From Ochromonadaceae sp. CCMP2298 (Eukaryota > Sar > Synurophyceae > Ochromonadales > Ochromonadaceae), in the NCBI GenBank assembly GCA_026770595.1, contig MU634028.1, forward strand, positions 2,360 to 17,123: 14,764 bases of DNA, in the 5' to 3' direction. Of this stretch, positions 1 to 9,968 are shown in pieces. How positions within the stretch are numbered: the stretch's first letter is position 1; every line of letters starts with the position of its first letter. Under the pieces are notes generated by a model. That model did not search any database. It was not told where the DNA came from and worked only from the letters and a program-made list of their open reading frames with translations. The translations under genes and the position numbers were made by a program.

Positions 1-3000
1 GGGGTCGGGTTCGGGGTCGGGTCTGGATCTGTTTGAGCAGCGCCTGTTCTCTCTGGCTGCCTGCTACCTGCGCACACCAGGCCTTTTGCTAGCACTGCAG
101 TGGCACTTCCAGCAGTGGCTTGCGTCAGAGGAGCTCAGCATACTGATGCAGGGAGCGGAGATGCCCGACTCGCTAGAGCCGCTGGGTGGGGGTGCGGGTG
201 CGGGTGGAGGTACGGGTGCGGGTGTGGGTGCGGGTGTCAGTGGGGGTGGGGGCGTGGGCGGCAGTGGCGGCGGCCCCCCTCTATCCCTGTCTATGTCGGG
301 TATGAGTATATCTGGGGGAGCGGGTAGTGCGTCTGGAAGTATTGGTGTGGGTGGCGTAGGGGGGCGGAGTCTGGCACAGCAGCTGCTTCAGCCCCTGGAG
401 CAGTTCCGGGCCCTGTCGGTGGACTGGGGGCGGGTGGGAGCTGCCTGCGCCTGTGTGCGCTTGTTGGGGCACATGCTACACTCCTCAGAGGGTGGGGGGG
501 GCGTGGGGGAGACGGGGGGTATGGGAGAGGGGGGGGGATGGCTGAGTGCTGCGGAGGTGCAGGAGCTGAGTGGGGACTTATTAGGGCGGATTGCTCGCTA
601 CACCGCCTACGCCGTGGCCCTGCACCTGCGTCTGCTGCGCATGGTGGGGGAGGGCACGGTAGCGCCTGCATTCCTGGTGGGGCCTGCTGATCGATGCGGT
701 GGGGTGTTGAAGGCAGGGGTGCAGTGTATATTGCTGCTCTGCACGGAGACATTGTCAGTGCAGGCGGAGGGGGCACTTATGGCGCTGGCTGTGCAGGTGA
801 GGCAGCTGAGTGAGGTGTGCGGCACGTTGGGGCAGCGGGCGAAGGGGGGGCGGGAACAGGGGGGACAGGGGGGGCAGGTGCAGGTGCAGGGGTGGGGTGC
901 TGAGGCGGAGAGGCAGACTAGGTCTCTCACTCTGGTCTGCGCAGACGCCGCCTGTGTGCTGCTACGCACTGCAGCGCACTACACACACCCACAGCACAAC
1001 TTACCGGGGGTAGGTGTGGGCGTGGCGGGAGCGGGGGTGGTGGGTGTGGCGGGAGAGGTATTGGAGGCGGTGCGTGCGTTGCAGTTACACGCACACTGGT
1101 CCCCCCTGAGTCCCCAATTCGCCCCCGCCCTGCTGGCCCTCACTGATTGTGTCTCTTTGCTCAGCAGCAGACTGTGCGCCCGCCTGCAGAGGTTCGAGGC
1201 TAGTGGGGGTATGGAGGGTACGGGTTTGTGGGAGGAGGGGATACCTCTGCCCCCAGGGCCTGTGCGGAGGAGGCGTGTGGAGGACCACCCCTCTCAGTGG
1301 GCCCCCCCACCCCCACCCCCCTCCTCTCTGCCGCCCCCCACGTGGCGGTCCCAGTCCCAGTCCCCACACTCTGCCTCCAGTCTTAGCTCCGGCGGGGGTG
1401 GGGGTATTGGTATCGGTATGGGTGTGGGTATTGGTGTGGGTGTGGGTGTGGGTGCGGGTATGGGTGTGGGTGTGGGAGTGGGCGTAGAGCAGACGCCTCT
1501 GTGCGGGCGTGCTGTGCTGTTCTTCCTGCAAGACAACGTGTCTGTGGTGGGGCTGCTGCAGGAGCTGCTGGATTGTCTGATGAGCATGCAGGCAGACGCG
1601 ATCAGGGGAGAGGGGCAGGGAGAGGGGCAGGAGGGGGGGGGAGAGCGGGGAGACCAGGACGGTGGGGCAGGGGGTGGGGCCGGGGGTGACCGCAGTGTGG
1701 GACTCATCTCCTCGATAGTGTGCATCGCACACCTCCTCTCTCGACTCCTGTCTGCCCTGTGCATGGGCCGGGACCGGGACTTGGACGGGCTGTACTTGCA
1801 GGGCCTGATGAGGGGCGCGGCCCTCAGCACAGGTGTCGAGGGGGCGTCTACCCTGCTGCTGCTGCGCCTGCTCTCCACGCACACCTGCACGCTGTTGCGC
1901 TTTGTGGGTCAGAACAAAGCACTGCAGATGCGCATGGGGGGTATAGGGGGAGTGGGGGTGCTGGAGCTGCTCTCAGCAAGGGTGGCAGATGTCACGGCCT
2001 TCCACGGCAGCTTCCTCAGTATGCTGGCGCACAGGGCACGGGCGGACAGGCTGCTGAGCAGGGCGGTGTGGGGGGGGTACCTACTGAGGCTGAGGGAGGG
2101 GGGCGGGAGTACAGGTGTAGGTATGGGTATGGGTGGGGGTACAGGTGTAGGTATGGGTATGGGTGGGGGTACAGGTGTAGGTATGGGTATGGGTGGGGGT
2201 ACAGGTGTAGGTATGGGTATGGGTGGGGGTGCGGGAGGCATGGTCCGCCCTACCCGCAACACCCGCACCCACGCCCTGGCAGGCGACGAGGCCGTGCGGG
2301 ACTGGCTCTTCCTTCGCCGCACCCTGACCGACACACTTTTAATGGCTGCCCGCTGCTGTCTCTCCCTGGCCCTTACGCAGCTGGGAAACCAGGCGCAGGC
2401 CAGTGTAGGGGAATTATCCCCCCCCCTGCAGACAGGCGTGAGGGCACTGGGGGGGGCCTATCGCGCATGTGTGGAGCTGCTGTGCGTGGCGCTGGGCATG
2501 GAGGACCTGGGAATGGGCAGGGAAATGGGCGGTGGGGGCGTAGGTGGGGGTGGGGGTGTAGGTGGGGCTGTTGGCGTGGACTCTGACATCGTGGCGGTGT
2601 TGTTGGCGCAGACCCCCCCCTGGCAGAGTGTGGGGGTGCTTCTGGGGCTGGCTGAGGACACACCGCACGCACTCAGCCTTGGCGAGCAGGGAGGGGGTGG
2701 GGGTGTGGGTGGGGTTACGGGGCACGGCGCGCAGCAGCGGCTGGTATTCGCTGCTCTGGATCTTGTGCGTCTGCACCTACAGGGGGTGCCCTCCCCCACC
2801 TTCACCAAACCCCCCATAGCTGCCTCCACCCCTACCCCTGCCTCTGCCCCTACCTCTGGCGCTCTCTACAGCACCTCCACCTCTGTCTCCAACTCTACCT
2901 ATGGCGCGGATCCAGTGGTGGCCGTGCTGGCTCGACTGCTGCAGGGGCTGCTCATGCGGCGCACGCAGCGGGCCAAGCCCCAGGCACTCCTGACTCTTCA

Positions 3001-6000
3001 AGGCATGCTGGGGAGACCCCTCAGGGCACTGCTGCTAGTAGCGGAGGATGGCGGCATACCCGACACGGCGATGGATGGGCAGGGGCAGGGGGGGCAGGGG
3101 GAAAAGGGGGGACAGGGACAGGGGAAGAAAGCACCCAAGCGCCGCGGCACTGTGGTATTCCGTGGCACGCACGCGTCTCCCTTCTTCGGCCTCCTGACCT
3201 CCCTGTTCGTCAGACATGCAGCACCCGGTGTGGCCCTCGCCCCTCTGCGCGAGTTGCAACAAGAGTACGCGCTTCACGTTACGGCGCTGAAGATGCTGCT
3301 GTGCGCGAGACAGCAGCTGAACAGCCTACAGGAGGAGGAGCAGGGAGGGCAGGGGGGACAGTGGGGGCAGCAAGGGGTACAGGGGGAGCAGGCGGGGCGG
3401 CCCAGGCACGCTCTGCACTCTCTGCTGCTGGCAGCGGGGCTCAGCAACGCGCTGCTCTACGGCCTCAGATTCCTGCACGTCCCCACACCCTCCCCCTCCA
3501 CTACCAGTGGGGGTGGGGCTGCTGGGGGGCTGGGGGCGGGTGTAGGTTCAGAGAGGGAGGGGGGTACTGAGGGGGGGGAGGGGGGGGATCGCTCTGCCCA
3601 TGCCTACGCTTTGCCTGCTGCGGAGTCCTGTGCGCATCTGCAGGGCCTGCTGGACGAGCTCGTGGGGGCGCTGGGGCAGGAGGAGGGGATACAGGGGGGG
3701 ATGCAGAGCCCGATGCAGAGCCCGATGCAGGGGCAGAGAAAGGGGCTGAGCCCTATGGGGAGGCGGCAGAGTCCGATGCAGACGCAGGGGCAGACGCAGG
3801 GTATGGGGCAGATGCAGACTCCTGCCCTGGTGCGGTTGCTGGGCAGTGGCTGCGCGCCCTTCCACCAGCTCATGCGCATGGTGCTGTGCAGGCAGGAGGC
3901 TATGGCGGAGGCGGGCGCGGGTGTGAGTTCAGGTACAGGTGGGGGTACAGGTGTGGGTACGGGTGTGGGTGGGGGCAGTGGTCGTGTTGTTGGGGGTGTG
4001 GGCATGGGTATGGGTATGGGTGGCAGAGGCATCCCCCCCCCGCCCTCCTCCCCCCCTCCCCCCTCCCGCAGCCCCCTTCCCCCCTCCCGCAGCGGCATCA
4101 TTGGTGTCAGTAGGGGTTCCCAGCGGTCCGAGAGGGAGATAAGACAGTTGCGCCTGTGCCTGCAGGGGTCTCTGGCCTCTGGGCACTGGGAGGAGGGCCT
4201 GCGTATGGTCAGACTGCAGCTACAGGGATTCCACGCTGTCACCAACAATAATACCAACAACGCAGCGAATACAGGGACTGTGGCGGGTGTGGGTGTGGGT
4301 GCGGGGCTTGGGGCGGGGGCAGGGGCTGTGGTGGGTGCGGGTACGGGTGTTGGGGGCTTTGCTCGCTTTGGCTCCCCCTCCCCCTCCCCCTCCTCCCCTG
4401 CACGCAGCCCCGCCCCCCCGCTTACACGCTCTGTGAAGATACACAGCATGCAGGGGGTGGGACAGGGGATTCAGGGGCAGGGGCAGGGCTCCCCAGGGCG
4501 CATTCAATCGTACTACCCCTCCTCCCCCACCTTTTCTCCCTCCTCTGCCTCCTCTCCCTTCTCGTTCGACACATTCAGCAGCAAGGCCAACGGCGTCGAC
4601 ACGATGGCTTCGCAGATGCACATGTCGCAGATGATGCACACACAGGGGCAGGGGCAGACAGAGAGTCAGATGCAGACGCAAGCGCAGACGCAGGGGACGC
4701 AGGGGGGTTCCTCCCCCATGCGCAGCCCCCGCCAGGAGACCCTGAAGGCCGAACTGCTGCGCGCGGCGGACAAGCTGGAGACCAAGATCAAGCACGACGG
4801 AGGCCTGCGCACGCACGCAGCTCACTACGCGGTGAGGTTCGTGGCGGACTGTGCGTGGGAGGGGGTACCTGGGGACGCGGCGCTGGGGCAGTTGCTGGGC
4901 CACCTGGGCACGGAGCACTTGTCCTTGTCTGGCGCAGAGTGGGTGCAGGGGCAGGGGCTCCTCTCGGAGGCAGAGGCACAGGGGGGTCAAGGTGGGGGTG
5001 AGGGTAGGGGTCAGGGGGGTCACGGGGGCGGGTTTGAGTACTGGCTGTTGCTGCGCTTCGACTGCTCCTCCACCGTCTCCTGTGCCGCCCATTACCAGCA
5101 CCTGCTGGCTCTTGAGGCGCTCAGAGGCAGAGACAGAGACGGAGACAAAGATGGAGACAGAGGCGGAGATGAGCAGCTGCAGCCCTACAGCCTGATGTCC
5201 CCCTGCTCCTACCACAGTCTGCAGCTGCAGCTCATCGACGCCTTCCCGCACTTCGATATGCTCTCTTCGCACCACACGCACAACGTAGAAGTGGGGAATA
5301 TGAGAATTGGGGGTGTGGGTGCGGACATGGGTGGGGATATGGGCGGTATGGGTGGGGGGCGTATGATGCAGCTGTTCCCCGCCCTGCCCCAGGCCGTGTG
5401 CCTCGACGTGCACTCAGCTGAGGTGCAGCAGGGCCTAGAAGGGGTGGCCGCAGCGCGCTTAGAGGTGGAGGGGGCTAATCGCATGCTGGGGCGGGTGGAC
5501 GCTGACTTCGACGCACTCTCTGAGAGTGACAGTGATGACAGTGGCAGTGGGGGGGAGGGGGAGGAGAAGAAGCCTACGAGGGGGGAGATATACGCGGCCA
5601 GATTGGGCAGACGCAACAGCGCAGAGGAGGGCGTGCAAAGGGCAGTGCAGGGGGCCCTGAGGTGCTGGGCGGAGCGTCACGACTGCACTGCCGCCGCACC
5701 TACGCGCTTCTTTGCCTACGCACTGATGGGCGAGGAGGAGCAGCAGCAGTGGGGGGCCGGTTTCGGCGCTGGGGGAGTGGGGATGGGTGCGGGGGTGGGA
5801 GCTGGTGCGGAGGGGGGCGTGTCTGCCAATGCGTATGTGTTGAGGTTCGAGCTGAGCGTGTGCGACATATGCGTAGACTACGCACACCTAGGCAGCCCCG
5901 CACCCTGCGCTGCAGTCACCACCACCACCCACGCCTCCCACGCCCACACACACACACACGGCGCCAAGGCAGGCCCCCCCTCCCTGCCCACCCCCCTGCC

Positions 6001-7858
6001 TACCCCCCCACCCACGCGCACCCTCTCCACCCCCACCTCCACCTCTACCTCTACCCCTACCCCTACGGAGAGATCGGGGGGGTCGGGGGTGGGTGTGCCG
6101 GGTATGTCGGGTGTGGGGGACGCTCTCTCCCATGCCCGCATGAACGCCTTCTGCCTCAGCCCCGCACAGCTCGCCCTGCACCTGCGCAGCACCCCGCTGA
6201 CCCCCCTGCAGGCCTCATTGCAGTCCGTGTTCCACGCAGCGGTGGTGCTGGAGAGGGCCCGGGGCGCGCTGCAGCAGCTAGCCACCTTTACGAAGACAGA
6301 GCTAGGGTCAGAGCAGAGGGGCCAGGTGCACAGCTCGGACTCCGTCTTCTGCTCTGTGTTTACGCTGCTAACGGATCTGCTAGCAGCCCCCGCAGCGTGT
6401 CCGCTGGGTGTGCACAATGTGAGGGCGCTGCTGTCAGCGGAGAGGGAGCGCCTGCAGCTGCGGTGGCAGGGGGAGCGCAGACAGGCCAAGCGGGACCACC
6501 TGGAGCAGCTAGAGGCTTTCGAGAAACACAAGTCAAACCTGCGCACGGGTGTGGACAGGGGTGCGAGGGACAGGAGCAGGGGGGCTGGCAGGGGTGGTGC
6601 CGGTAGAGGCTTGGGCTGGGACTGGGACAGGGCAGATGGTAGGGGGGATAGGGGGGATAGGGGGGATAGGGGGGAGGCAGAGGCGAGGCCCGTGCTGGTA
6701 GCTCCACTAGAGCCCGATCTGCTGGCCCTGAGGGCGGCAGCGGAGGACAGCGCGGAGCATAGGGAGCTGCGGGCCCTGGAATTTCTGGGGTCAGTGGCTC
6801 TGATGCTGCTGGGGCAGGTGCTGGGGTTGATGCGCGGATTCGCAGAGGCCAGAGAGGACAAGGTACGCAACCGTGTATATTTGCATTCACACATATACAC
6901 ATATATATACATATACACATATATATACATACACACTTATACGCACATACACATGCACACATGCATGCGCATACAAGCACATACACGTATAACCACTGCC
7001 CCCCCCCCCCCCTCTACCCCCCAGGCTGTGCCTCTGACCTCGGCGGACCTGCGCGCCCTCGCCTCCAAGCAGGGCGGCAGACCCTCCGCCACCAAGTCCG
7101 TAATGCATGCAAAACTAACAGACAGGGTATGTTACTACTACTGATATACTACTACTGCTGCAACTGTTACAACTGTTACTACTGTTACTACTGTTAATGC
7201 TGTTACTACTGTTACTGCTACTACTGCTTCTATTACTGTAACTGCTGCTGCAGCTGCTACTGCTGCAATTAGTACTACTACTACTGCCGACACTACTAGT
7301 CAACACATTCATACCGGCCTCCGCCACGACCTCGCCTCCGACGCACACACCCACGCTTTCTCTAATTCGCCCATCTTTCTCCACTTATCTCCCCTCTCCT
7401 CCACCTCTCTGTCTATGTTCCTATCCCTGTCTCTTTCCCTCCGTCTTTTGTTTGTCGCTCTATCTCCATCTCCATCTCTATCCCTTTCTCCAACCCTGTC
7501 TCTGTCTCTATCTCTTTCTCCCTCTCTCACCCCATCTCTGCCACAGCTACAGGGGCAGGAGAGACAGGAGGGGCAGACAGATGTGCGCAGCGAGCCAGTG
7601 GAGGACGCCAAGTCCATGCAGCTCAAGCTGTGCCTATACCTAGAGGCCTTGCATGCGGCCATGGAGTGCGGGGTAGCGCTGTAGGCGGGGTGGCAGGGTG
7701 TGGGTAGGTGGGGTGGTGGGTAGGTGGGGTAGTGGTGGGCGGTGGGGTGTGGGACTGTGGGGTGTAGGTTGGTAGCAGAGGAGGCTGGGCGGGTGCTGGT
7801 CTACGCGCGGGGCAACCTACCTGAGGCAGCAGAGGCAGGTGTGTATAAACGAGTTTAG
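1..7858 (+). CDS. Very large Gly-rich helical protein, 5' partial, unrecognised family
   Basis: The reading frame is open from base 2, so the true start lies upstream. Proposed exons are 2-6862, 7025-7126, 7547-7672 and 7781-7858 (stop TAG). All introns are GT-AG and phase 0. About 2,400 residues are visible. Leucine- and alanine-rich helical blocks (for example near nt 1700-2080, 2340-2500, 3180-3320, 4740-4920 and 6700-6860) alternate with low-complexity linkers of Gly/Val/Met, Gln/Gly, Ser/Pro and Met/Gln. A Ser/Asp/Glu stretch (nt 5510-5570) resembles a casein kinase 2 target. A charged, probably coiled-coil segment lies near nt 6430-6540 and is followed by Asp-Arg-Gly repeats (6637-6675). 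The last exon gives a tail ending YKRV and is preferred over the retained-intron stop at 7679-7681 because it continues the helical character. The helix-plus-linker pattern suggests a large scaffold such as an armadillo/HEAT-type protein, but I see no diagnostic motif. The coding assignment is fairly sure and the function is unknown. Confidence 0.7.
1391..1484 (+). repeat. In-frame (GGGTGT)-type hexamer repeat
   Basis: Degenerate GGTGTG/GGTATG/GGTATT hexamers follow one another without interruption and encode alternating Gly with Val, Met, Ile or Ala inside the large protein. The plus strand carries many closely spaced runs of three or more G, so it could form G-quadruplexes in DNA or mRNA. 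Shorter tracts of the same type occur near 185-250, 3920-4020 and 4285-4350. Confidence 0.85.
2111..2230 (+). repeat. Four exact tandem copies of a 30-bp unit
   Basis: The units at 2111-2140, 2141-2170, 2171-2200 and 2201-2230 are identical base for base. Each begins acaggtgtag and encodes ten residues, mostly Gly with Thr, Val and Met, inside the large protein. The 30-bp period keeps the frame. Identity at synonymous positions points to recent expansion or ongoing homogenisation. Confidence 0.97.
6863..7024 (+). other. Intron of 162 bp, stop-free and a multiple of three
   Basis: Donor gtacgc follows an AAG codon, and a long C-rich pyrimidine tract leads to acceptor cccccag. The inside is a TA/CA microsatellite (about 6880-6990, alternating atatac/acacat) that would encode repeated Ile-Tyr-Thr-His, quite unlike the helical protein around it. 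The length is 54 codons with no in-frame stop, so an unspliced message would still be translated through to the next exon. Its base composition differs sharply from the flanking exons, which supports the intron call. Confidence 0.8.
7127..7546 (+). other. Intron of 420 bp built from two microsatellites
   Basis: Donor gtatgt and acceptor ccacag bound the intron. The first part (about 7130-7300) is a degenerate TAC/TGT/TGC trinucleotide array. The second (about 7370-7545) is a CT-rich array of ctctat/ctctgt-like hexamers that also serves as the polypyrimidine tract. A second AG six bases further on (ending 7552) would give an in-frame product two residues shorter, so tandem acceptor use is possible. 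In-frame stops appear soon after the donor. Confidence 0.75.
7673..7780 (+). other. G-rich 108-bp intron near the 3' end of the large gene
   Basis: Donor gtagcg and acceptor gcagag flank a G-rich repeat of gtgggtaggtgggg type. Splicing joins a GGG codon to GAG and adds 25 residues before TAG at 7856-7858. Retention would end the protein at 7679-7681. A different acceptor two bases earlier (AG at 7777-7778) would shift the frame and end it later. This is the least certain intron of the gene, because a G-rich tract replaces the usual pyrimidine tract. Confidence 0.5.
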
Positions 7859-8015
7859 AAGTGTGTGTATACGAAGTGCAATATTGTGGCTACAGTAGTT
7901 AATTGAGTTACAAAGCATGCGTTGTAGTAGGTCGCATCGATTGCATCAGGGTGCTTGGGTATGTACAGTAGTATCCGTAGACAATGTACGCTATTCCGGG
8001 CTGACGTGGTTCTCC

Positions 8016-9230
8016 TTACTCGATCGGAGTCTCGCTCGTCATTTCATCATCCTCGTATACGCGCTCATAGCGCATGCCATTTGCCCTCGTGACGATGAGT
8101 CGGCCCTGCTTCTTGCCCTCCTCCCACTCCCCTTCGATGCTGACCCCATCAGGCCACTTGTAAAAGCCTTGTCCGTGCCTCTTGTCCTCACGAAACTGCC
8201 CTTCATAGTAAGCCCCATAACTCCACTTCAAAATGCCCTGTCCGTGCCGAAAGCCCTCCTTCCACTGCCCGTCATAACTCTCAGCAGGACCTTCAGTCCA
8301 GACTACTCTGCCGAACCCGTGACGCTTCCCCCCCCGCATCTGCCCGGTGTATGTGAAATTGCCCCCCCGCAGATCGCCAGAGATAATCAGCGAGACCCGC
8401 TCCATTCTGCCCGCAGCCGCTTCCTCCCCAGACGCCTGGAGAATGGACACGTAGAGCTGCAGGCTACTGCTCTCTGCCTTGGCCGATGCGCATGCTATAT
8501 CCAGAGATGCGATTCTGCTCTTCATCGCTCCATTTTCCGCCTTCATAGCTGCACCCTCTACCCTCCCTGCTGCACTCTCCGCCTCCACTGCTGCAATTTT
8601 CAACTGGACCGAAGCGCTCTCTGCCTTGACTGCGGCAACAGTCTTCATCATCATGAATAAGTGTGCTCCCATGTCGCCGCTGTGAACACCCATGTCTCTA
8701 CGCGCAGCCCTGAAGGCACACCCCGCCTCTGCGAAGAGACAAGAAACCTCCACGAATGGGCACACAGCCACGTGCGCCTTGCAATCTTTCAGCTTCCCCG
8801 TCCACTCGCAAGATGTAGCTGGCACAGAGGAGGGTACTGCGCCATGGTCCTGCTCCTGTTGGCACCCATCTTCTGCATCGGCAGGAACGTCGCTTCTGCT
8901 GCTCGCACTGTCGGTCTGGCCGCTTCCACCACTGGCATCAGCATCGCCCGCACCTTGAGGACAGCGGACTTCGAGCTGCAGAATCATATTTCTCGCCATT
9001 CTGGCAGGCTCCTCCTGTCTGATTGGCGCCCTGCACTCCGGGCACGTGGTCTCGTTCCACTGCACGATGCAAGCACGGCAGTAGGTGTGTTGGCCGCTAC
9101 AGACCACGACGGGGTCACGAAGCACTTCCAGGCAGATGCTGCATTTGAAGTCGTCCGGAGGCGGCGTCAAGAAGAGCCCGCGCGGATAACCACAGGCCGC
9201 AGCTGGTTGCTGGCTGCCGTGCTGCTGCAT
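8016..9230 (-). CDS. RING / TRAF-type zinc finger / MORN-repeat protein, probable E3 ubiquitin ligase
   Basis: This is a complete 404-residue, single-exon gene. A C3HC4 RING finger spans residues 30-66 (CSIC, then C44, H48, C51, C54 and the CPEC pair), where an E2 enzyme would bind. A TRAF-type zinc finger follows around 141-190, with the typical C-x-W-x-G start and spaced Cys/His pairs. An alanine-rich heptad region (about 196-265) with repeated KAES-like units suggests coiled-coil oligomerisation. Four MORN repeats (about 292-390; HGFG and two HGQG cores, the last degenerate) usually bind lipid or serve as a protein scaffold. From family knowledge, RING plus TRAF fingers point to ubiquitin transfer; a role at membranes or the cytoskeleton through MORN is inference. 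The ATG at 9228-9230 gives Met-Gln-Gln-His shortly before the RING. It is convergent with the large gene, with 157 bp between the stop codons. Confidence 0.88.
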   Translation of the reverse strand: MQQHGSQQPAAACGYPRGLFLTPPPDDFKCSICLEVLRDPVVVCSGQHTYCRACIVQWNETTCPECRAPIRQEEPARMARNMILQLEVRCPQGAGDADASGGSGQTDSASSRSDVPADAEDGCQQEQDHGAVPSSVPATSCEWTGKLKDCKAHVAVCPFVEVSCLFAEAGCAFRAARRDMGVHSGDMGAHLFMMMKTVAAVKAESASVQLKIAAVEAESAAGRVEGAAMKAENGAMKSRIASLDIACASAKAESSSLQLYVSILQASGEEAAAGRMERVSLIISGDLRGGNFTYTGQMRGGKRHGFGRVVWTEGPAESYDGQWKEGFRHGQGILKWSYGAYYEGQFREDKRHGQGFYKWPDGVSIEGEWEEGKKQGRLIVTRANGMRYERVYEDDEMTSETPIE

Positions 9231-9673
9231 ATTGAAGAAGGACGGTTCTCGAAGGAGAGAGATTCAATTGCGATTACCTCTTTCTGAATGCATCTGCCTT
9301 CTCTTTAGAATTAGTGTATTGGAGGGTGAGGAGAAAAAGAGAGAGAGATCCCCCAACAAACACCACCCACACACCACAAAAGGAAAGTTTCCAAAATTGG
9401 GGCATGAAAACTTTCAGACTTGAGAACGATGGAATACGGTACAAATACGATAACAATGAGAGGAGAATATGTGTGTAAGATCTCGTGTATCCAGTTAGCC
9501 CCTCTACCCATTACCTTGTAGTGTACAATATGTAAATATGTGAGAGCAGCCTGCAGCCTACAGCCTATCTAGCTGGCCCCCTCCTTCTCTACTTCTCTGC
9601 TCTCCCCTCTGCCTACTTGTTAGCGAACCGAAGGATTAAAGAATAACCCACCCCCCCTCCTCCTTAGCCCCCT
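9231..9673. other. Intergenic region upstream of the RING-MORN gene; no gene seen
   Basis: No convincing coding segment, RNA gene or clear TATA box was found. It should contain the promoter and 5' UTR of the minus-strand RING-MORN gene and, further right, sequence beyond the PIH1-like fragment. Composition is AT-richer than its surroundings from about 9400 to 9540 and pyrimidine-rich from 9570 to 9660. Confidence 0.5.
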
Positions 9674-9965
9674 CTACTTCGGTGCGTACTGTATTTTCAC
9701 GCACAGCAGGCAGACCCCCCCCTCCTCCTCCTCTGCCGAGGGTGTCCCTCCCCCTCCACCTCCTGGATCAGAGGCTTGCGTACCTCCTGCACCCCCTCCG
9801 CCCCCCCCTTAGCGCCCTTGTCCTTTTTCTTATCAAATATATCGATCTCCACTGCACCCTGCATCTGCTTCTGATTTGCAGCCCCCAGCAGATCGATACC
9901 CAGTCCCCCGCCCCCATCCCCGCCCCCCTCCTGCCCCGCCTTCTCCTTTTGTATCTGCCCTCAGC
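9674..9965 (-). pseudogene. Inverted, frameshifted copy of a 3' part of the PIH1-domain gene
   Basis: Read on the minus strand from about 9963, the sequence matches the last bases of the window (about 14720-14764) with only a few differences over about 44 bp; both contain gataca-aggagaaggcgggg and encode QIQKEKAGQE. The frame then runs open through GIDLLGAANQKQMQGAVEID, a Lys/Asp-rich part and KPLIQEVEGEG, which looks like a continuation of a PIH protein's C-terminal half. A one-base loss in a G run near 9747-9752 appears to break the frame: the present frame ends at 9697-9699, whereas the shifted frame reads an acidic stretch and stops at 9674-9676. An extra base also lies near 9962. No PIH1 domain or start is present, so it is called a fragment. 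The matching 3' part of the intact gene is outside the window. Confidence 0.7.
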
Positions 9966-9968
9966 CCC

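Noticed and set aside
1391-1484. Telomere-like repeat
   Set aside because: The hexamers are GGTGTG/GGTATG variants inside an open coding frame, not an array of a known telomere unit.
281-6986. Many long open frames on the minus strand opposite the large gene
   Set aside because: They follow from G-rich repeats giving Pro/Thr/His-rich frames without stops; none shows a domain, a sensible start or exon structure.
7673-7681. Large gene ending at TAG 7679-7681
   Set aside because: A GT-AG intron starting at 7673 joins in phase to a further 25 codons with similar composition; kept only as an alternative isoform.
7917-9287. Plus-strand open frames over 8016-9230
   Set aside because: They are antisense to the RING-MORN gene, whose zinc-finger and MORN motifs make the minus-strand reading certain.
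9636-9647. attaaagaataa as a polyadenylation signal
   Set aside because: It lies on the plus strand, where no gene ends nearby.
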